From Paractinoplanes brasiliensis (GTDB lineage Bacteria; Actinomycetota; Actinomycetes; Mycobacteriales; Micromonosporaceae), in contig NZ_SNWR01000001.1 in NCBI RefSeq assembly GCF_004362215.1, positions 4,880,001 to 4,944,000 of the forward strand: DNA of 64,000 nt, given 5' to 3'. Under the pieces are notes generated by a model that searched no databases, was not told the DNA's origin, and saw only the letters and a list, made by a program, of their open reading frames with translations. Positions 60,292 through 64,000 of this stretch are shown one piece after another (within the stretch, counting starts at the first letter, position 1; each line of letters begins with the position of its first letter). Made by a program: the position numbers and the translations under genes.

Positions 60292-61554
60292 CTACACGGC
60301 CGCCAGGGCGGTGGACCCGCCCGCGGCCAGCAATTCTCGTAGCCGGCGCCCGGCCGCGGGCCAGTCGTCGGCAGTCATGCCGAAGACTACGGTGTCGCGC
60401 CAGGACCCGTCCGCCCGCTGCTTGTGCCGCCGCAGCACGCCCTCGCGCACCGCTCCGAGGCGCGCGATCGCCTGCTGGGAGCGCTCGTTGCGGATGTCCG
60501 TGTGCCAGAACACCCGCTCCGCCCCGAGCGTGTTGAAGGCGTGCTCGAGCAGCAGCAGCTTGGACTCCGTGTTGACGCCCGTGCGCCACCACGGCTTGCC
60601 GACGGCGGTGTGCCCGATCGCCAGCGCCCGCCGCTCGGGATCGATGTCGTGACAGCTCGTCATGCCGATCACCCGGCCAGTGGCCGGATCGACCTGGGCC
60701 CAGCAGATCTGACTGCCCGTCCAACGGCCGCGCAGCAGCCGGGCGAGATGGTCACGCATCGCCTCGAGGGTCTGCGGCCGGTGGATGGACAGATGCCGCC
60801 ACACCTCGTCGTCGCCGAGCGCCTCGACCAGCCCGGCGGCATGGCCGAGCGTGAGCGGCTCGAGGCGTACGTGCCGGCCGGCGAGGGCCACCGGCGTGAC
60901 CCAGGGCAACTGGGCGCCGGGCAGATAGCCCGGGACGTCGGCCTGAACGCCGGCGTCGGCCTCGGGCGGCCCGAACACCCGGCGGACGGGAAGGACACCG
61001 GCCCAGTGCGGCAGCGCCAGATCGTCGGGGTCGTCGACCACCCCGCCGCGCCGCGCCCGGGCCGAGACCTCGACCAGGGGGAGCGCGAGCACGCTGGTCT
61101 GCGCAGCCTCCTTGGTGTCGGCGGGGCGGCTGTCGGTGGAGCGGCCGGCGCCGACCTTGTCGACCAGGGCCGCCATCGCCGCCAGCTTTTCCTCGGGATC
61201 GGTGACCAGCCGGGCCGCGCCGTGCACGATCACCGAGCGGTAGTTGGCGCTGTGGTGCAGGTGGGAGCGGGCATAGACCAGCCCGTCGAGCAGGGTGACG
61301 CTGACCGCGACCGGAACCTCGCCGTCGCGTGCCGAAAGGCCCATTCGGCCGCCGGACGACCCGTGCAGATAGAGCGTCTCGCCGACGCGGACGTGCAGGG
61401 TCGGCAGGACCCGCGGCTCACCGCCGGCGACGAAGCCCACCGTGCAGTCGTACGCCTCGTCGAGGATCTCGTGGGCGAGGGCGCGGTCGTAAGACATGCG
61501 GTCGCGATAGCGGGTGGCGGTCGTACGGCTTGTCCGGATGTAGGTGTCGGACAT
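60292..61554 (-). CDS. Fusion of PNPOx-like flavin-binding domain and GNAT acetyltransferase
   Basis: A 420-aa protein. Residues about 1-215 form a pyridoxamine-phosphate-oxidase-like split barrel (VGFVAGGEPRVLPTLHVRVGETLYLHGSSGGR; YRSVIVHGAARLV). Residues about 225-420 are a GNAT domain of the RimJ/RimL type (LPWVTPVALAGRHVRLEPL; AIGHTAVGKPWWRTGVNTESKLLLLEHAF; WHTDIRNERSQQAIARLGAVREG). GGGAGG precedes ATG 61554. It is divergent from a MocR-type regulator, suggesting control by it, and co-transcribed with the LysE exporter. Confidence 0.85.
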   Translation of the reverse strand: MSDTYIRTSRTTATRYRDRMSYDRALAHEILDEAYDCTVGFVAGGEPRVLPTLHVRVGETLYLHGSSGGRMGLSARDGEVPVAVSVTLLDGLVYARSHLHHSANYRSVIVHGAARLVTDPEEKLAAMAALVDKVGAGRSTDSRPADTKEAAQTSVLALPLVEVSARARRGGVVDDPDDLALPHWAGVLPVRRVFGPPEADAGVQADVPGYLPGAQLPWVTPVALAGRHVRLEPLTLGHAAGLVEALGDDEVWRHLSIHRPQTLEAMRDHLARLLRGRWTGSQICWAQVDPATGRVIGMTSCHDIDPERRALAIGHTAVGKPWWRTGVNTESKLLLLEHAFNTLGAERVFWHTDIRNERSQQAIARLGAVREGVLRRHKQRADGSWRDTVVFGMTADDWPAAGRRLRELLAAGGSTALAAV

Positions 61555-61589
61555 CGGGCCTCCCTGGTCGAGGCGACTTGCGCTCTGCT

Positions 61590-61603
61590 CTGTACTAGTA
61601 CAG
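61590..61603. promoter_or_regulatory. Perfect 14-bp palindrome: probable MocR operator
   Basis: CTGTACTAGTACAG lies between the divergent PNPOx-GNAT and MocR genes, 10 bp before the MocR GTG and 35 bp before the other start, so it overlaps the likely -10 region of the regulator gene. Confidence 0.7.
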
Positions 61604-61613
61604 AATTCCTGGT

Positions 61614-62960
61614 GTGTCAGCACAGTATCAGGTCGAGGGTGACAGCGCCGCCTCGATTTCCGCGAGCATCGAGGCGGGGGTCCGCAAGGGCGTCTGGGAG
61701 TTCGGCACGATGTTGCCGCCCGTCCGCGTTCTCGCCGGTGACCTGCATGTCAGCCCGGCCACGGTGTCGAAGGCCTATCAGGAGCTGCGCAACCGCGGCG
61801 TGGTCGAGACCGACGGCCGCCGCGGCACCCGCATCCGGTCGCGCCCGCCCATCGCCGGCCCGCGTTCCGCGCTGCGCCTGGCCGTTCCGCCGGACGTGCG
61901 CGACCTCTCTTCCGGCGAGCCCGACATCCGCCTTCTGCCCCCACTCGGCCGGGCGCTGCGAACGGTCGCCGAGACCAACGGCCCGCCCCTGGGTTATGCC
62001 TCGGCCGCCGCGATGCCCGAGCTGATCGAGGCGGCCCGTCCGCGCCTGGTCGACGAGGGCATCCCGGCCGGCGATGCCGAGATCACCGTCACGTCGGGCA
62101 CCCTCGACGCCGTCGAACGTCTGCTCACGGCCCACCTGCGGCCGGGCGACGCCGTCGCCGTGGAGGATCCGGGCTGGGCCGCCCTGCTCGACCTGCTGGC
62201 CGCGCTGGGCCTGCGCCCGCTGCCGGTTGCCGTCGATCTCGAGGGCCCCGACCCGGCAGCGATGTCCGCCGCCCTGGAATCCGGCGCACGCGCCGCGGTT
62301 ATCACCGTGCGGGCGCAGAATCCGATCGGCGCCGCCGTCAGCCAGGCCCGGGCCGAGTCGTTGCGCGCCCTGTTCGCGAGCCGTCCCGGCGTCCTGGTGA
62401 TCGAGGATGATCACGCCGCCGAGCTGGCCGAGCAGCCGCCGCACTGCATCGGCCCGGTCACCGGCGCGTGGGCCGTCACCCGCTCGGCGTCCAAACCCTT
62501 CGGCCCCGACCTGCGCATCGCCGTGCTCGCGGGCGACGAGGCTACGATCGCGCGGGTTGTCGGGCGCATGCGCATCGGCTCCGGCTGGGTTTCGACGGTG
62601 CTGCAGCGCCTGCTCCTTCGTCTCTGGGAGGACGACGAGACCACGGCGACGGTGTCCAACGCGGCCCAGGCGTACGGTCGTCGCCGTCGCGCCCTGCTCG
62701 ACGCGCTGTGGTCGAGGGAAGTCGACGCCTTCGGCCCCACCGGCATCAACGTGTGGGTCCCCGTGGCCGATGAGACCCGTACGGTGGGGATGCTCCGCGA
62801 CTCCGGTTACGCCGTCGCCCCGGGTTCGCTGTTCCGGGTGTCGTCGCCCCCGGGCGTACGAATATCCATCGGCCCCCTGCGGGAGTCGGAGATCCCCGCG
62901 GTGGCCGACGCGGTGGCCGCCGCCGTCCGCCCGCCGTCCCGTTTCGCGCCGACTCGTTAG
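61614..62960 (+). CDS. MocR-type regulator (GntR HTH fused to PLP-dependent aminotransferase fold)
   Basis: A 448-aa protein. The GntR winged helix covers about residues 10-75 (ASIEAGVRKGVWEFGTMLPPVRVLA; SPATVSKAYQELRNRGVV). The aminotransferase-like domain has LDAVERLLTAHLRPGDAVAVEDPGW, VLVIEDDHAAEL and RSASKPFGPDLR with PLP lysine K294. MocR proteins sense PLP or a PLP adduct. GTG 61614 sits directly after the palindrome. Likely target: the divergent PNPOx-GNAT/LysE operon. Confidence 0.9.
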   Translation: MSAQYQVEGDSAASISASIEAGVRKGVWEFGTMLPPVRVLAGDLHVSPATVSKAYQELRNRGVVETDGRRGTRIRSRPPIAGPRSALRLAVPPDVRDLSSGEPDIRLLPPLGRALRTVAETNGPPLGYASAAAMPELIEAARPRLVDEGIPAGDAEITVTSGTLDAVERLLTAHLRPGDAVAVEDPGWAALLDLLAALGLRPLPVAVDLEGPDPAAMSAALESGARAAVITVRAQNPIGAAVSQARAESLRALFASRPGVLVIEDDHAAELAEQPPHCIGPVTGAWAVTRSASKPFGPDLRIAVLAGDEATIARVVGRMRIGSGWVSTVLQRLLLRLWEDDETTATVSNAAQAYGRRRRALLDALWSREVDAFGPTGINVWVPVADETRTVGMLRDSGYAVAPGSLFRVSSPPGVRISIGPLRESEIPAVADAVAAAVRPPSRFAPTR

Positions 62961-63007
62961 GGGTGCCCGGATGCTTCTTCACCACCGATTCGGGTAGAAC
63001 CTTCTTC

Positions 63008-63670
63008 ATGCCTAGGACCGAAGCGCCGGTCGGCGCGCAGCAGTGGGTGCCGCCCGAGCCGCGGAGCATCGAAGAGCTCAAGTCGGCCGCCGCCGGCTGT
63101 GAGGGCTGCGAGCTGTACGCCGATGCCACCCAGACGGTTTTCGGCCGGGGTGCGGCCGACGCGCGTGTCGTGCTGGTCGGCGAGCAGCCGGGCGACGTCG
63201 AGGATCAGAAGGGTCTGCCGTTCGTCGGCCCGGCCGGACGGCTGCTGCGCGAGGCGGTCGACGACTCCGGCCTCGACGCGAGCGACGTCTACATCACCAA
63301 CGCGGTCAAGCACTTCCGCTTCGAGCGGCGGGGTAGCCGACGCATCCACCAAAATCCGGGTCCGGCGCACATCACGGCCTGCCGTCCGTGGCTGGTGTCC
63401 GAGTTCGCCCTGCTCAAGCCCGAGCTCATCGTCATCCTCGGCGCCACGGCCGGTCGTGCCCTGCTGGGCCCCTCGTTCCGGGTCACCCAGCAGCGCGGCC
63501 GTCTGATGCCGTGGCCCGCCTCGGCGCAGCACCCCGAGGACTTCCCGGTCGCCGAGATCCAGGCGCTCGCCACGATCCACCCGTCAGCGGTGTTGCGTGC
63601 CGACGACCGCGAGACCGCGTACGCGGGCCTGGTTGACGATCTTAAGATTGCGGCTTCGGCCGTGAGCTGA
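63008..63670 (+). CDS. udgX: UdgX-type uracil-DNA glycosylase
   Basis: A 220-aa protein. The first motif GEQPGDVEDQKGLPFVGPAG and the loop RRGSRRIHQ with His114 identify the UdgX branch, which excises uracil and becomes covalently linked to the abasic site through that His. The usual KRRIH reads SRRIH here. Only three cysteines are visible for the Fe-S cluster (C31, C34 and the one in ITACRPW). ATG 63008 gives the family length. Its last 29 bp overlap the converging TetR gene. Confidence 0.88.
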   Translation: MPRTEAPVGAQQWVPPEPRSIEELKSAAAGCEGCELYADATQTVFGRGAADARVVLVGEQPGDVEDQKGLPFVGPAGRLLREAVDDSGLDASDVYITNAVKHFRFERRGSRRIHQNPGPAHITACRPWLVSEFALLKPELIVILGATAGRALLGPSFRVTQQRGRLMPWPASAQHPEDFPVAEIQALATIHPSAVLRADDRETAYAGLVDDLKIAASAVS

Positions 63671-64000
63671 GCAGCTGTTCGAGGCCGTCGAGGATGCGGT
63701 CCAGGCCGAACCGGAAGGACCGTTCCGAATCCCGTACGGCGTTGTACTCCTCGCCCGCCGCGACGCCGACCCGGGCCGAGATCGGGTAGGCGTCCGGGGG
63801 CATCAGGCGCTCCAGCACGGGCGCGTTGACCGCCCACCACTCGGCGTCCGAGATGCCGGACTGCTCGGCCGCGCGTAAGGCGTTGACGTCGGCGCGGGCC
63901 GAAGCGGCGGTGAAGTCGCCGATCACGGTGATGACGTGGTCCATCTCGAGGTCGGTGAACCCTGCCCCCTCGATCGCCGTGAGCTGCCATTCCCACCGGT
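63642..64000 (-). CDS. TetR-family regulator, C-terminal part (truncated by window end)
   Basis: The frame is open to base 64000, so the N-terminal DNA-binding domain lies outside. The visible ~119 residues (RWEWQLTAIEGAGFTDLE; VITVIGDFTAASARADV; FRFGLDRILDGLEQLL) match the ligand-binding C-terminal domain of TetR/TetR_C regulators. The TAA at 63642-63644 lies inside the udgX gene, so the two converge with a 29-bp overlap. The ligand is unknown. Confidence 0.8.
   Translation of the reverse strand, partial: RWEWQLTAIEGAGFTDLEMDHVITVIGDFTAASARADVNALRAAEQSGISDAEWWAVNAPVLERLMPPDAYPISARVGVAAGEEYNAVRDSERSFRFGLDRILDGLEQLLSSRPKPQS

Overview
The window is about 64 kb of very GC-rich DNA with frequent GTG starts, short spacers and many 4-base start/stop overlaps. 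The organism is almost certainly an actinomycete, and I infer a Micromonosporaceae member of the Actinoplanes type. The gene order supports this: rimP-nusA-ylxR-infB ... rbfA-nrnA ... truB-ribF-rpsO-pnp-M16 peptidase ... dapB ... dapA-rnj ... ftsK-rimO-pgsA-cinA-clgR-pspA. That is the conserved actinobacterial translation, RNA-decay and envelope-stress core, with accessory genes inserted. No rRNA, tRNA, IS element, prophage or CRISPR array was recognised.

Left part (1-9000): the window opens inside a large hybrid sensor kinase carrying receiver, SpoIIE-type phosphatase and anti-sigma-type ATPase domains. It faces a small STAS anti-anti-sigma gene. Next come a 30-codon ORF coupled to map (methionine aminopeptidase), a VIT-family transporter, a nucleotidyltransferase-fold gene, and a reverse-strand three-gene unit: Tat lipoprotein, 74-aa repeat protein, DUF4439 ferritin-like protein. 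The translation operon starts at rimP.

Middle (9000-45000): infB, a TRM-like methyltransferase, ylxP, rbfA, nrnA, a 29-aa protein, a MATE exporter, truB, ribF, rpsO, pnp and an M16 peptidase are followed by a PAP2 membrane enzyme and dapB. Then come an HTTM/DCC membrane redox neighbourhood, an AlkX-type DNA glycosylase, a DUF2752 protein, dapA, RNase J, a streptogrisin-like protease, YbjN, ftsK, a GT-C glycosyltransferase, rimO, pgsA, cinA and the clgR-pspA-pspM envelope-stress module.

Right part (44000-64000): Nei2 glycosylase, SAM hydrolase, an F420-type oxidoreductase, the long helicase Lhr, a DUF4397 exported protein with a class F sortase, a receptor Ser/Thr kinase, two CNNM/CorC-type membrane proteins, a Spo0M-like protein, a LysE exporter, a PNPOx-GNAT fusion divergent from a MocR regulator with a perfect palindrome between them, UdgX, and the end of a TetR gene.

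Two features run through the whole window. (1) At 17 genes or small ORFs a TANNNT -10 hexamer lies 5-8 nt before the start codon, which predicts leaderless mRNAs and fixes several starts. (2) Many spacers, and some linkers inside genes, hold short tandem repeats (15-45 bp units), each with its own unit sequence. One such array has become an in-frame small protein. Every function is read from sequence motifs and family knowledge; nothing was searched or computed.
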